A DNA stretch of 64,000 nt from the NCBI RefSeq assembly GCF_023078275.1, contig NC_062981.1, positions 21,134,846 through 21,198,845 of the forward strand, given 5' to 3'. Position numbers and translations under genes: made by a program. The first letter of the stretch is position 1, and every line of letters begins with the position of its first letter. The notes beneath the pieces are model-generated. The model worked only from the letters and a program-made list of their open reading frames with translations, was not told the DNA's origin and ran no database searches. The DNA is from Leguminivora glycinivorella (Eukaryota > Arthropoda > Insecta > Lepidoptera > Tortricidae). Below, in pieces: positions 9,756-20,609 of this stretch.

Positions 9756-10214
9756 GTCATATTTATAATTTATTCAGAGCCGGCATAGGTCAACTTACAT
9801 TGGCCACTTACGCGTCAGTAGAGGGACAGTCATACTTCTGTCCCTTTTCATCTGGCGCGACTGCCCGCCGTCCTTGAAACGGCCAATCACAGCGCGCTTA
9901 ACACATTCCCCGCCCGCTCCTCGCACCCCAAACACTGGTGACTCGTATCGCGAACCAAATATACAAGACTGCCACTCTATAGGAGGTTCTCTGTGTTCCA
10001 AGTGCATGTTATCCAAGTTGCACACTTCCAAGAGTATGTGAATAGTTAGATTCTTCCACTTCTTCACATCAAGGCAAAGAAATGAAATCCACAGGAAAGT
10101 GTATTTTGTACAATAGGTTGTGTTCTGAGGAACTGTCTGACTTGATGCCAACGTCCACTTTTCATCAATCATCATCGCACCGCTCGCCATCGACAGGGCG
10201 CTCATCTACACACC
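9756..10214. other. No gene; GC-rich promoter-like patch
   Basis: The patch at about 9850-9960 is GC-rich with a CCAATCA box (an inverted CCAAT) and resembles promoter-proximal repeats. A 136-codon minus-strand frame (9795-10,205) overlaps it without a recognisable domain. Confidence 0.35.
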
Positions 10215-10391
10215 TTGCAACCTAAACGGTCGCGCACCGTGCGGTTTCAAAGGAATTTCCTCACGCGGACGCTCCGGCTGTGGAATGAGCTCCCTGTCGA
10301 GGTATTTCCGATGAACTACAGTATAGGGTTCTTCAAAAAAGGAGTGCACAAGTTTCTAATGGGTCGGCAACGCGCATGTGACACCCCTTGA
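10215..10391 (+). pseudogene. LINE ORF2 C-terminal fragment
   Basis: The frame contains RTVRFQRNFLTRTLRLWNEL, PVEVFP, IGFFKKGV and MGRQRACDTP before the stop. This is the conserved tail of Jockey-group LINE polyproteins of moths. The 3' flank (10,392-10,475), with GTCCATAGGTTACGGTGACC and an A-rich end, is its usual 3' UTR; the same sequence lies reversed at 58,026-58,100. The copy is heavily 5' truncated. Confidence 0.75.
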
Positions 10392-10475
10392 GTTGCAGGC
10401 GTCCATAGGTTACGGTGACCGCTTTCCATCAGGCGGGCCGTATACCTGTTTACCACCGACGTGGTTTAAAAAAAA
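10392..10475 (+). repeat. LINE 3' UTR and A-rich tail
   Basis: Direct continuation of the LINE fragment. It shares GGCGTCCATAGGTTACGGTG and a CATCAGGC segment with the reversed copy at 58,026-58,100 and ends in AAAAAAAATAA. Confidence 0.65.
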
Positions 10476-10671
10476 TAATTTTAAAACATCATACGGGCTT
10501 CCATTTAGCTACCTTCAAAGGTATTACCGATTTATTTTACCTAACAATATCTAGAAAGACATTAAAGGGCATATGAATGCCATGACGTAACGTCTTATAA
10601 GGCATGCCATTAATTCCATCAGATCTAAGCTGTGCGGGCAAGAATGTCCTCTGATAATCGTATTCAAGTCA

Positions 10672-11045
10672 GTTCTAGGCCACAGAGTAGAAATAATAGC
10701 AGCTGGTTCGTTTCGACCTGGAAATCTGCTGCAATTTTATGATAGGAAAGTATTTGCATGTGACAAAAATATGTCTTTAAGACTAAAAGTGTGCGTATAG
10801 TCTCTTCTAGGCCACAGAGTAAGAATAGTAGCAGCTGGTTCATTTCGAACTGGGAAACTACTACCAAGTTTATGATAGGAAAGTATTTGCATGTGACAAA
10901 CATATGTCGTTAAGGCTAAAAGTATGCCTATTGTTATCTCTTCCAGGCCACAGAGTAGGAATAATAGCAGCTGGTTCATTTCGAACTGGAGAAGTGTTAG
11001 GCGTTTGTGGTAGGAAGGAAATGGCATGTAACAAAAGCAGCTTTA
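10672..11045. repeat. Three tandem copies of a 132-136-bp unit
   Basis: GGCCACAGAGTA starts at 10,678, 10,810 and 10,946. Each unit continues with AATA(A/G)TAGCAGCTGGTT and a TTTATGATAGGAAAGTATTTGC block. The last unit decays after about 11,045. Overlapping minus-strand frames are repeats of the same unit and show no domain. Confidence 0.85.
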
Positions 11046-11128
11046 ATAAAGTCTAAAAACGTGTTCTTTTAACTAGAGGAAGTATAACAATAAGTTGCTT
11101 TTATCTGTATTCAGTGAATAATAATGAT

Positions 11129-11300
11129 ATAGATAGATAGATAGAATACTCTTTATTGGCACACCTCAGCAAGAGATACAGAAAAAAGATACAGCGGAGA
11201 CAAAGCAAATGATTATAAATAGAGGCAGACAACAGGCGGTCTTATCGCTAAAGAGCGATCTCTACCAGACAACCTTTGGGTAGCGGAAATAAAAAAAAAC
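11129..11300 (-). repeat. Retroposon 3' end (minus strand) with GATA tail
   Basis: The plus strand starts with a (GATA)n run, then ATACTCTTTATTGGCACACC; on the minus strand this is a polyadenylation-like CCAATAAAGAGTAT followed by a (TATC)n tail. The body near 11,230-11,290 is a common moth LINE or SINE 3' UTR. No coding remnant is attached. Confidence 0.55.
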
Positions 11301-11917
11301 ATAATCAGAAAGAGTAGGTGCTTCGAAATGAAAAATCATACTTATTCTAATTTCCAACACACAAATTGAATAAACATACACATATAAGAGAATATAAATA
11401 GACTTACATAAACATACTTAAATAGTAATATACAGCAAGACAGATATATAGTAACAAACCAACAATATACAGCAATCATACCAACCACAGAGTAAAAATA
11501 GCAATACGATCACTAAGGGAGAGATAAATAATGTTCTTTAAGCATTTTTTTAAAAACAGAAATAGACATAGTTGTTACACATTTTAGGTTTATAATTATA
11601 AGTGTTGAAAATAACATCACATCAGATTATAAGCCTAATAAAAATATCCACAGATAAACGTATTGATCTAGATCACAGCGTATAGATATAAGAAACATAA
11701 TAGTATTATGAGTGCAAATCGTGTTAGTTTAGATCAGTAGGTAATAACAAGTTCCTTGCACATTTAGAAGTGCTGCTTATTAAGTACAAAAAATAAAATT
11801 CAAATAACAGAGCACCGTGTAATAACGTCAATTTTGCAATAACGATGTAAATTATATGGCAAATGAATTAAATTATTAATGTACAATATACAATACAATG
11901 TGGTATTTCCGCACTGA
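11301..11917. other. No gene recognised
   Basis: Very AT-rich; I found neither a coding signature nor a known repeat end. Confidence 0.4.
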
Positions 11918-12075
11918 TACGACCTTCAAATCTTCAAGAAAAGAGCGTACACCCATCTTAAAGGCTGGCAACGCACCTCCAACACGTCTGGTGTTTCGGG
12001 TGTCCATGGGCGGCGGTGATTGCTTACCATCAGGCGACCTGTCTGCTCGTTTGCCTCCTATCCCATAAAAAAAAA
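11918..12075 (+). pseudogene. LINE ORF2 C-terminal fragment with 3' tail
   Basis: The frame ending at 12,019 reads IFKKRAYTHLKG, WQRTSNTSG and GVHGRR before TGA, the very C-terminus of a moth Jockey-type LINE. It is followed by the usual 3' UTR (GCTTACCATCAGGCGACC) and an A-rich end near 12,075. Only about 30 codons survive. Confidence 0.65.
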
Positions 12076-12429
12076 ACAAACAGTCTGTCGTGTACTTATC
12101 AAATCCATACAGCACAAAAAAGATCTCCTTCAAACTCCCCGTCGAGTATGTCAGATGACAGGGGGCAGCTGTCCATCCAATCCTTTTTAATCGATGTCAA
12201 ATGTCAGTTGTTATACGTAACGTGCCCATTGTGATATTAGATCTCAATCAAACGTGAATAGGCACGATCTTGAAAATCATTTTACTCGGTCCCTTGACAT
12301 GAGATGTTTAATTGTTTATCCCTATTTTGTACCGGCTTTTGGCATATTAGTGACCGGTACTTTAAAACAAAATTATCCAACAACAACAGGGCTTACCAAG
12401 AATCTACAAAGTTTTTAATTATGTTTAGC
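12076..12429. other. No gene recognised
   Basis: Contains only short incidental open frames. It ends with the ATTGAAAT target duplication of the next element. Confidence 0.4.
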
Positions 12430-12885
12430 ATTGAAATTAGGGTATGCAAAAACCGGTTAACTTTAAAAACCGGTTAATAACCGAAACTTTTCCTTCAAAA
12501 CCGGTTAACCGGTTATTAACCGGTTTTGCGTATTTTTAGTAAATGACCTTACTAAGCAATAATTTTACTATTACCTTCAAAAATTCTGATGTTGATGATC
12601 GTAGCAGGTATTACTTGCACGATAAAGATCATTTTAATCCACTTTTTGTAATAGGCGGAAATTGCCATAAATGGCTTGAATGTGAGTTGAGTGCCTATAG
12701 CGTATATGGCGCTCAAAACTGTCGTGATAGTCACTTTAAGAACTAAATATTTTTCAGTTTTGTGTTTTTAAGTAAGCATGCCGTGAAGGTCCACAGCTCC
12801 CAGAGCCACTAGTATACAAACAATTGACGTAAGAAAACCAAGATCTCCCTTTTTACTTTATTTTAAAAATATAATTTTAAATATA

Positions 12886-13796
12886 CAGTAGAGTCCGGTT
12901 ATAACGAAGGGACCGCTGATATAACGTCGTACTAACCGGACGTCGTACAAACCAATTTATTTATTTTTTATTTAAATTAATACCTACATCACTATTACTA
13001 AAAAAATTCAATGAATAGGTTTATTTACAGGGTATTATGATACTTTATTTTATTGTGACTTGATTGGCTAGAATAATTCATTTTAGTATGCGTGCGTGCG
13101 CATCACCGGCAAATCACTATCGCGTAATAATAAATAGTCTCATTCCTCGAACCTCGATTTACCTAATTAATATGACAATCGAAAAGAGTTTTGAATGATT
13201 CACGGTTATTTTTATTAGACTTATATTAACCGGAATATAGACCGTGATTACCTATTTGATTTTTATCGAGCTCCTGATATTTCGACGCAGTTGCATGCAT
13301 CATGATCACGGAGTTTTCCGTGCTACCAAAAAGGTACTCAGGTAATCACGGTCAATATAAGTCTAATGACAATTGAATTTTTATGCCTACAAAAAAATAT
13401 ACATGTATGTATGTAAGTAGGTATAGCTCGTTTATACACAATCTGAAAATAAAAAGTGGGTTCTATTTAGCTTATACCTATAAGATGAGACCCGAGGCGA
13501 AAAATTGTTAAAATTATTAAAACCAATGCTCCAAAAAGTTACATGGCCTCAATCTCATCTTGCTACTTGTTGTAGGTAAAACAGAGGACCGTGTTTGGGG
13601 CGGAAATAACTTTGTTTCCTTAATTTACTAGTACAAACGTTGTCGGAAACGGATTTTGGGTAAGATTACGTCGTAAAAAAGCCTGGTCGTTAAAACCGAA
13701 GTCACATTAAAACCAAACAAATACCTACGCTTACGTCGTTGTAAGCGATTCGACGTTAGGTATATGCGGAGTCGTAATACTAACCGGACTCTACTG
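12886..13796. mobile_element. Nested pogo/Tigger-like element with TA duplication
   Basis: The ends are CAGTAGAGTCCGGTTA and its complement, immediately flanked by TA at 12,884-12,885 and 13,797-13,798. Ends of this type and a TA duplication are characteristic of the pogo/Tigger branch of Tc1/mariner. Length is 911 bp and no transposase is visible. Further inverted segments inside (about 13,222-13,253 against 13,339-13,357) suggest a third nested insertion. Confidence 0.8.
13222..13365. repeat. Inner inverted repeat (third nesting level)
   Basis: ACCGTGATTACCT near 13,241-13,253 is matched by AGGTAATCACGGT near 13,339-13,351, and AGACTTATATT on the left by AATATAAGTCT on the right. The interior, with CGACGCAGTTGCATGCATCA, is a known-looking moth repeat. 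The boundaries are less certain than those of the two enclosing elements. Confidence 0.5.
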
Positions 13797-14128
13797 TATA
13801 AAATGTATATTCGAGTGAATTTGGACAAATTTTTAATCTTCACGGCTAGTTAGATTATAAAATCATGACTTCTTTAAGAAATTTAGTGCAGGTGTTTCAT
13901 GTTGTCAAGGAAAAGTAATAAACAAATCTTTATTATTGCAAAAAATTAAAGAATTACGTACTTTTGGCCCTTTTTTATGCCTAATTTGGTCATTTAGGGG
14001 AAAAAATATAGTTTCGGTTATTAACCGGTTAGAGACTATAAAAACCGGTTTTTAACCGAGGCCAAAAAGTCTCGGTTAACCGGTTTTTCGGTTAACCGGT
14101 TAACCGCTTTGCATACCCTAATTGAAAT

Positions 14129-16034
14129 GTTAAGAAAGCTTAGCGAAGGAAAATTGCATCAGTAATAGTCAACGGTAAAGGCTTACTTCTATTTTTTTTA
14201 AATAGAACCGTTTTTCCCCCGAAGGGTAAAAAACCCACCCACTTAGCCACTAAGGTTTCATGAGTTGAAACTGACTCCACATAGCACAGCACAGTTATCC
14301 ATTATGACTCTATGATGGTGGTGAATCACTTAATTTATGTATAACATAAAACCGACAGGAATCCAGTAGTTAATAGATCGGTATTACAATATTTACGGAA
14401 ATAAAACCTGTTATTTCAATAACATTTTTGTGAGAAAATATCTGTAGCAACCCAAACTCTGAAGAGCTTCCCCTTCATCAATGAGTTTTACATCAACGTC
14501 GGCAAAATTTGTCTCACGTTTCCCTTACAACAGTCCCTAGTCAGATCATATACATGTTTTTTTTTTTTTTTTTTGTCTTATAAATTCACCAAGATACTAG
14601 TCTTCTTCTGCTTAAGATGACTATAATTATATCATGTAACTATAATACACAATTATATCATAGCACTGCCATGAGCATTATGACATTATGTTGATATTTT
14701 TATTTTTCATGTAAATTGATTACTGTACCATAAGTAATGCGCCTATATGTATCTCCGAATATGCACATATTATTGTTTGTATACTGAGTACTAAGCAATA
14801 TTGACATAGCTTAAACATTGTCTAACATAGCCCACTGCCAAATGTCAACATTTCACATTGCATAATGTGTTATGAATTCTGTATATGAAATATACATTTG
14901 CCAAAACAATAATTGTTTCAATTATTGAAATGGACGCTTGAGTTGTAAGAAATTGCACGCTATCATATGTTAATTTGTAATGTATACCCACATCACGATA
15001 ATGTATGCGTTACTGCTGGACTGGTAGCAAAACTGCAAATAAGATGATAATACATTTTCGGCTTCTATAAAAGGTAAGCTCCTACTCAGTCTTTACGAGA
15101 ACGGAAACTATGCATTTTTTTTTTTAATTAAATTAAAATGGGTCAACTGAGCAAAAAGCTTTGGGATACAAGCGATTGAAACGAATCAATGATCTAATGA
15201 GTCACACATACTTAGACGAAGATCAAGTGAAGGCAATCATTTCTAATTAAATTGACTTTGATACTTCCATGAATATACATAAATGTTAATGCGGGAATCC
15301 TCTGTACACTGTACGCGTCAACTTTATTTAGTCTTTTACTATGTCTAGCTAGTATGATTTTTTCGATATTTGAAATATTTAATTTGTGTTTGAATAATTA
15401 TGAATATGTGATGCATATATTTTTAGGCTTATCATTTTTATGACTTATGTGCTGACTAGCCGAATTTATAAAGGCAAAATTGTACGATTCGTGAGCTAGT
15501 AATTCTAAAACATTACGACTTATGGCTCTTTAATCCATTTCGATATTCTAATAAGAATGTAAGACGACAGATAACTCTTCAAATAAGGGTTAATGATGTA
15601 GGATTACCCATTTATAATTAAAATTCAGTCATCAGCTTAAGATAGTAAATAGTTTTCTTTTCAGAACTTTCGTAATTTATATACTATTTATATACTTTCG
15701 CAATATACTCTATATTGCTCTTTTGTGCGAATAATATAAATGTCTCACGTTCTTTATAAACTGATGTATACACATAAACATACGGGTTAATATTTACTGT
15801 ATTCTTGCTTATTTCCCAAAATCTATACGGAGCGGGACTTCCCATAAACTAGATGCAACTGTTATGTAGGGTAATACCTGATTCTACAATTATACCGAGA
15901 TGACAATTATTTTTTTTTATCGTATGGCATATAATTAGAATTTTCTTAAAAGTCGTACGTGCGCACGGCTGTAGCACGTAGCGCCACGGACGATGACAAT
16001 GGTATTTACACTTGCCTGTCATTCGAGACCAATA
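14129..16034. other. No gene recognised; AT-rich
   Basis: About 1.9 kb without a credible open frame. There is a T18 run near 14,555-14,573, and TATAAAAGG at about 15,066 followed by ACTCAGT, which weakly resembles a core promoter but leads to no usable frame. I saw no repeat family that recurs in the window. Confidence 0.45.
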
Positions 16035-16149
16035 GGGGAACGCGGGGTTGAACGTGCCGCGGGTAGGTTGTGCCGATGGCAATATCTCCGAGAGTAAAAG
16101 AGATAGATACATTTTGTTGCTTCGTCCTGAAATGTTTTACCGCCACGCA

Positions 16150-16216
16150 CAGTCGGCGGCCATCTTAGTTGCGTCAGAGCCGCGCTCTGAGTAGCTCGCT
16201 GCCACGTGCTGTTTCG
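16150..16216 (+). promoter_or_regulatory. GC-rich 5' UTR or promoter of the mini-gene (putative)
   Basis: A GC-rich block (GGCGGCCATCTTAGTTGCG..., then GCCGCGCTCTGAG) stands out against AT-rich surroundings directly upstream of the ATG and GTAAGT donor. GGCCATCTT resembles a YY1/Pho-type site. No TATA box is seen. Confidence 0.4.
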
Positions 16217-17164
16217 ATGTCACGTAAGTAAATATTTTTGTGTTTTTACTTTTTGGTCTATTTTTTACATTTTGCGAGTTATTATTTCAAACGCTTATTT
16301 AGAGTGTTAATGATTTATTTAAGCAGCTTGAGTTTTGTGTATAATAACGATGTGCTCAACGTGTTTCTAAAAATCTGATGATACTTAATTGTATTGCCAA
16401 AGGGGCTCAAAGTGCCGATAACCCGGGGCTCATTGTGCCGCGGCACGACGAACCCCGTTTACGGCACAACTAACCCCGTGTAGTTCTGATCATTATTTAC
16501 AGATGCAGACTTTGCTCCGTCTTTTGTCACCGATCGCCCAGAACCATCCATAGATGTAGTAGCTGCACCTGGCCCATCAGGACTGCAACAAAGTGCTAAC
16601 AAAACTGTTCTAGACACCGCCCCGGATGCCTTTCAAGAAAGCTCCAATCAAGATGCTCAAACTTCTGGCACTGAATTTACAGCTCGCAATGACGATCCTC
16701 AGCCAGGTACGTCTAAAGATCCCCCCTTCACACCAGAAATCATCAGACCGTTACCCAAAGCTCCACCTCGGACCATGGCAAGAAACAAACGGAGAGTCAG
16801 GAAAAGCGCCATTCTTACCGATACCCCAGAAAAGAATGCAATAGCCGAAGAACAGGCCAACAAGAAACAAAGGATTGAAAAGGTTACAACAAGCAAGAAA
16901 GGGAAAGGAAAACAAACTAAAGCAAAAACAAAAGCCGGAAAAAATACTGCAAAAAGAAGAGTTCTGCAAGAGGAAAATGAAGAAGACGACGACGAGTGCT
17001 ATTGCCTTATTTGTTGTGACTCTTATTCGAACTCCCAACCAGGAGAACAATGGATTCAATGCAGTATATGTAAGAAGTGGTCACACTCAAAGTGCGTGCA
17101 TGACGAAAATTGTGTAACTTATACTTGCCCAAATTGCTTTTCAGACTACTCTGACTCTGACTGA
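16217..17164 (+). CDS. Two-exon pogo-like transposase tail protein with PHD-like finger (predicted)
   Basis: Proposed join of 16,217-16,223 and 16,503-17,164, 222 residues. Exon 1 supplies ATG TCA C before a consensus GTAAGT donor; the acceptor is TTATTTACAG at 16,493-16,502. The join keeps phase and the exon 2 frame has no stop. The product starts Met-Ser-His, then reads ADFAPSFVTDRPEP, a Pro/Ser/Asp-rich linker (about residues 20-90), RNKRRVRKSAILTDTPEKN, a lysine-rich stretch likely to act as a nuclear signal (about 115-155), an acidic EENEEDDDE run, and a Cys-rich module spaced C-X2-C...C-X2-C-X4-H-X2-C...C-X2-C, which is PHD-like. The TDTPEKN and finger region matches the C-terminus of pogo/Jerky-type transposases. 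All catalytic domains are missing, so it cannot cut DNA; it could still bind partners or chromatin. The exon 1 boundary is inferred. If it is not used, translation could start at 16,775 (129 residues). Confidence 0.6.
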
Positions 17165-17747
17165 TTAATGGTAAAAAAATTGTTTATTTGTTGATTTTCA
17201 CTTAAAACTGAATTGTTTGTGATAAATATTTATCTAAAAACAAGAAAAATGCTTGTTTTGTTAAAGTAGATATAAAAGTAGATACATAGTATTAAGTTTT
17301 ATGTTTTATTATTGAGTCAAATAGATATGTAACTGATTGATCTCATTATAAAGTACAAAAGTCAAGCATAAGATGCTAATTTAAGCCTTTAAGCTATAAG
17401 ACTGTTACCATGTTGATGATTAAATTGTATTTCCGAGTTATTGTTTTGTTTTGTTCCTTTGCACACGGATTTATCGGTTTTTACATACTTTAAGGAGAAG
17501 CGGCACAACTTGCCCGACTACCGGCACAAGTCGCCCCACGATGGGGTAAATTGTGCTCCTCTGACTTTTCGTATAAAATTGGCCATAAAATAATTTGTAT
17601 GAAATTTACCTAAAAATAGCATATGGGTACAAAAACTACATAAAATTTTACATGATCTACGTTACATAGTATAAGTATATCTTTCAGTTTAATACGAAAT
17701 ATGTCTCGTTTCCTTAAAATCGGCACGTTGAACCCCGCTCTCCCCTA

Positions 17748-20609
17748 GGTCAAAATATCGTAGCTATAATCGCTGAGCTTTTATTTTTCATTTAGGTTTC
17801 AAGACCTTACTTCTGATAAATATAGTTCATCAATATCTATTTAAACGGCAATAATTTTAAGTTTTCTATTACCACTAGAAACCCATTTTGCCTAGAATCT
17901 GCGCTCCCTTTTATGAGTGTCCTAACAAATTCTTGTATGTCAGGTATATTAGGAGTCCGAAGTCTTCTAAATTAAGTCATAAGCACAGTAATGTTATAAA
18001 CATCATATTACTAGTTCCTTATACTAAATTCAATTGGGACTGGGACTCGTCCTCTGACCTTACGAACCGTTTTTGAATAAGTTGTGGCGTCTCCTCTGTT
18101 ACAGACAAATAGTCGCGCCGCAAAATTCTAATAAATGGCGCTTAGTAAGCAACTGCGGAAATGTGTATCGATCCTACAACGCACTAATGGAGTTCCAAAA
18201 GTTAATTGTAAATATACAACTTCTGTTAATCTCTCTAGGCCCCAGAAACCTTTTCAGAAAACATTTGTCAAATGATATAAACGGGAACTTTCTGTTAGTA
18301 ATACCGCAGTAGCGGGCGATAATTTTAGGATGCGAGCACCTCTTTATTTGTAAGAAGAAACTGTGGTCTAAAATCGAAAGAGATTCATTCTTCAATTTCC
18401 GTTTAATTTATTATTTCAGAAACAGGCCTCCACATTCAGTGACTACTTTTCAACATTTTATCCATAAGAGTGCCTTAGCAAATTGTGAAAATCGGCTTCT
18501 CTCGGAAAATGTATTGCCCTATTGGTTTTAATGAGCTTAAAGTGTTTTCGATATATCATACTCATACAACAAATAAGCACTTTGAATACAATTTACCTAC
18601 ACGGTTTCTTGCTTTGTTTTGTGTAGTTGTTTAAGTTTAGAACCAACTTCATTTACTTCGGTCAAGAGATGTAAGCCATAGTTCTTCGCTGTAAATAGTT
18701 TGAGAATATTGTGCGGTCGTCTCTTTAATCTAATTCGTTAGTTATTCATAGAAACAAAGGATTCGTAACATTACGCCATCGAACTGGGCAACCGACAAAT
18801 CCTTTTACGACGAGAGTCCGTCCTGAGTAACAATGCAACAAGGCATACTAAAATGATACTGTACTAAATAACATATCCTTTAAGTCATTTTGCCAAACTA
18901 TCCACAAAATATCGTATATATTTGGGAGTCAGATTTCCGGTACGAGTTTGTTGTCTTTGTAATTAACCTCTTCAAGGATTGTCTGTAACCTTGGTCTAGC
19001 TAACGTTAGTAATAATGCATGATTGAGTATTCTAACCGTTGGTCGATTAACGGCAGTTTGAGGTCAATTTGTAGTACATATATGTATATAATATCGTACC
19101 TAGAAAACTTTCCGAGCTGCAGCTTTTTATTTCTAAATGAATTGGTTCAGAAGTCTCTACTGGGTCGATTGTTACAGAAGTAATACTTTTGTCAGTTCGG
19201 TATACTGAACAACATATACTGGAACATTATCCGCCATTAGTCCGACTGGATGTTTCAGCCGGACAGCTATAAGTTTGCTGAAATACAGCCGAATATCCAG
19301 GTTTCACAGAGTAATGACAATGAGCCTAGTACAAGAATTTTCCTTTGCGGTAAGTTATTTTGTAGCTAATAGTCAACATTTGCTAAGTACCTGAGTGGTT
19401 CTTCTGCATTTCTAAAGTCCGTATCAAGACCCAAGACCATGCGTCAATTATTGACGCCCGTGAGTTGATGAGACTAGAGCTCTAATCATTCATTTAAAAG
19501 AATCTGCACTCTAGGAATAGCGTAAAACAGTGGCATAAATTAATGGATTTTCTTTTTCCCATTGGTATCTTCGTTGCCCCCTCTCCCTTTCTGATCGGGC
19601 AAGAAGGGCTTTGTAATATAAAGTGGTTTTTCATTCTGTTTAGCATCACTATTATGTATATTTCTTAATTCGCTTAGTATCTGGTAACAAAGTGCTAGTT
19701 GCTACCGAAGCTCCACCCACACGTTTTTAGATGTGGAAGTGGATTTTCACAACGTCAAACCTGCTAATAAACCTCTATCATGACGAGCATTCTAAAAGTT
19801 GACATGACAAATTAGGTTGGCAATAACGGCGTTGCTTTACAGTAATTGGATCACACATTCGTCATCATTATGGCCGTTCAGATATTCACGAGTGAGAGAA
19901 ATTTGGACATTCCTCACAATCATTCATCTGTTGGTCAGGTGACCACGCTGATTATGTATTAGCTAATTAGGCAATTGAGACGACGCCGATGTCGTTCACT
20001 TTACCTGTCTAAAACGACCCCACTTATGGGAACCCATCACGTGATGATTTTTGTCTAATAAGACAATGACTAAACTGTGTAATTGTGTATATCTCAGGTT
20101 AACACGTACGCTGTGGTTCTGATTCGAAAGACCTTCTACGAGGTACATATGTTTAGAAATACCTTATACAAAGTATGTTTAGTTAAGCGTTGTGCTAATT
20201 ACCGCAAAGTAGATGCGGCATAATCTCATTGAGATTCGAGTACAAATACAACATTTTGCCTCGTGATCATAACACTCGTCTCATGACACGAAAGGTGAAT
20301 TAGTGCATAGCATGTAATAACCCAATGGGTTCTCACAGGATGTCTTAAATCATCGCATAGGGCAACGAAATCCAAATTCCAAGTCGCTGCAAAGTTTAAT
20401 CTTTTACGGGGCGACGCTTGTCAATTTATATGACAGTGTAGTTTTTCGCACAGCACAACTTTACTCATGTTGTCTCTAATGACGAATCATGTCTGCACAA
20501 TGAATGATCTCCTTTGTCATATCACGAGGCGATGCCCTATCGGATCGTGGGCCCTATTTTTTCATAGGCCAGGTTATCTAATGGGGCCTCATCTGTCGTT
20601 TCAAGACAT
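17748..20609. other. About 2.9 kb with no gene or recognised repeat
   Basis: Open frames here (for example 18,073-18,312) are short and unlike any family I know. I found no terminal inverted repeats, tandem repeats or segments that recur elsewhere in the window. It is the longest apparently unique stretch and the best place for host intergenic sequence. Confidence 0.45.

Larger units (their letters stand above)
12438..14120. mobile_element. Non-autonomous hAT-like element, 8-bp target duplication
   Basis: The element starts TAGGGTATGCAAA and ends TTTGCATACCCTA, flanked by ATTGAAAT at 12,430-12,437 and 14,121-14,128. An 8-bp duplication with A/T-GGG-type ends points to hAT. Both subterminal zones (about 12,450-12,530 and 14,015-14,105) are packed with CCGGTTAA/TTAACCGG units, probably transposase-binding sites. 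A pogo-like element (12,886-13,796) is nested inside. No transposase frame is present. Confidence 0.9.
16035..17745 (+). mobile_element. Pogo-like transposon, internally deleted, keeps a mini-gene
   Basis: The terminal repeats (GGGGAACGCGGGGTTGAACG... and its near-complement at 17,719-17,745, three mismatches in the first 25-27 bases) are flanked by TA at 16,033-16,034 and 17,746-17,747. At least eight GTGCCG/CGGCAC motifs cluster near both ends and again at about 16,405-16,470. The element keeps a promoter-like GC-rich segment, a splice donor, an acceptor and the C-terminal transposase exon, but it lacks the helix-turn-helix and DDE catalytic domains. Confidence 0.85.

Noticed and set aside
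9795..10205. 136-codon minus-strand gene
   Set aside because: The frame spans a GC-rich promoter-like repeat and shows no domain or splice context that I recognise.
15060..15125. Core promoter (TATAAAAGG with ACTCAGT)
   Set aside because: Spacing is short for a TATA-initiator pair and no usable reading frame or splice signal follows.
16626..17117. Alternative overlapping frames in the pogo-like exon (72, 80 and minus-strand 102 codons)
   Set aside because: They are shadows; only the frame with the TDTPEKN motif and the zinc-finger spacing matches a known family.
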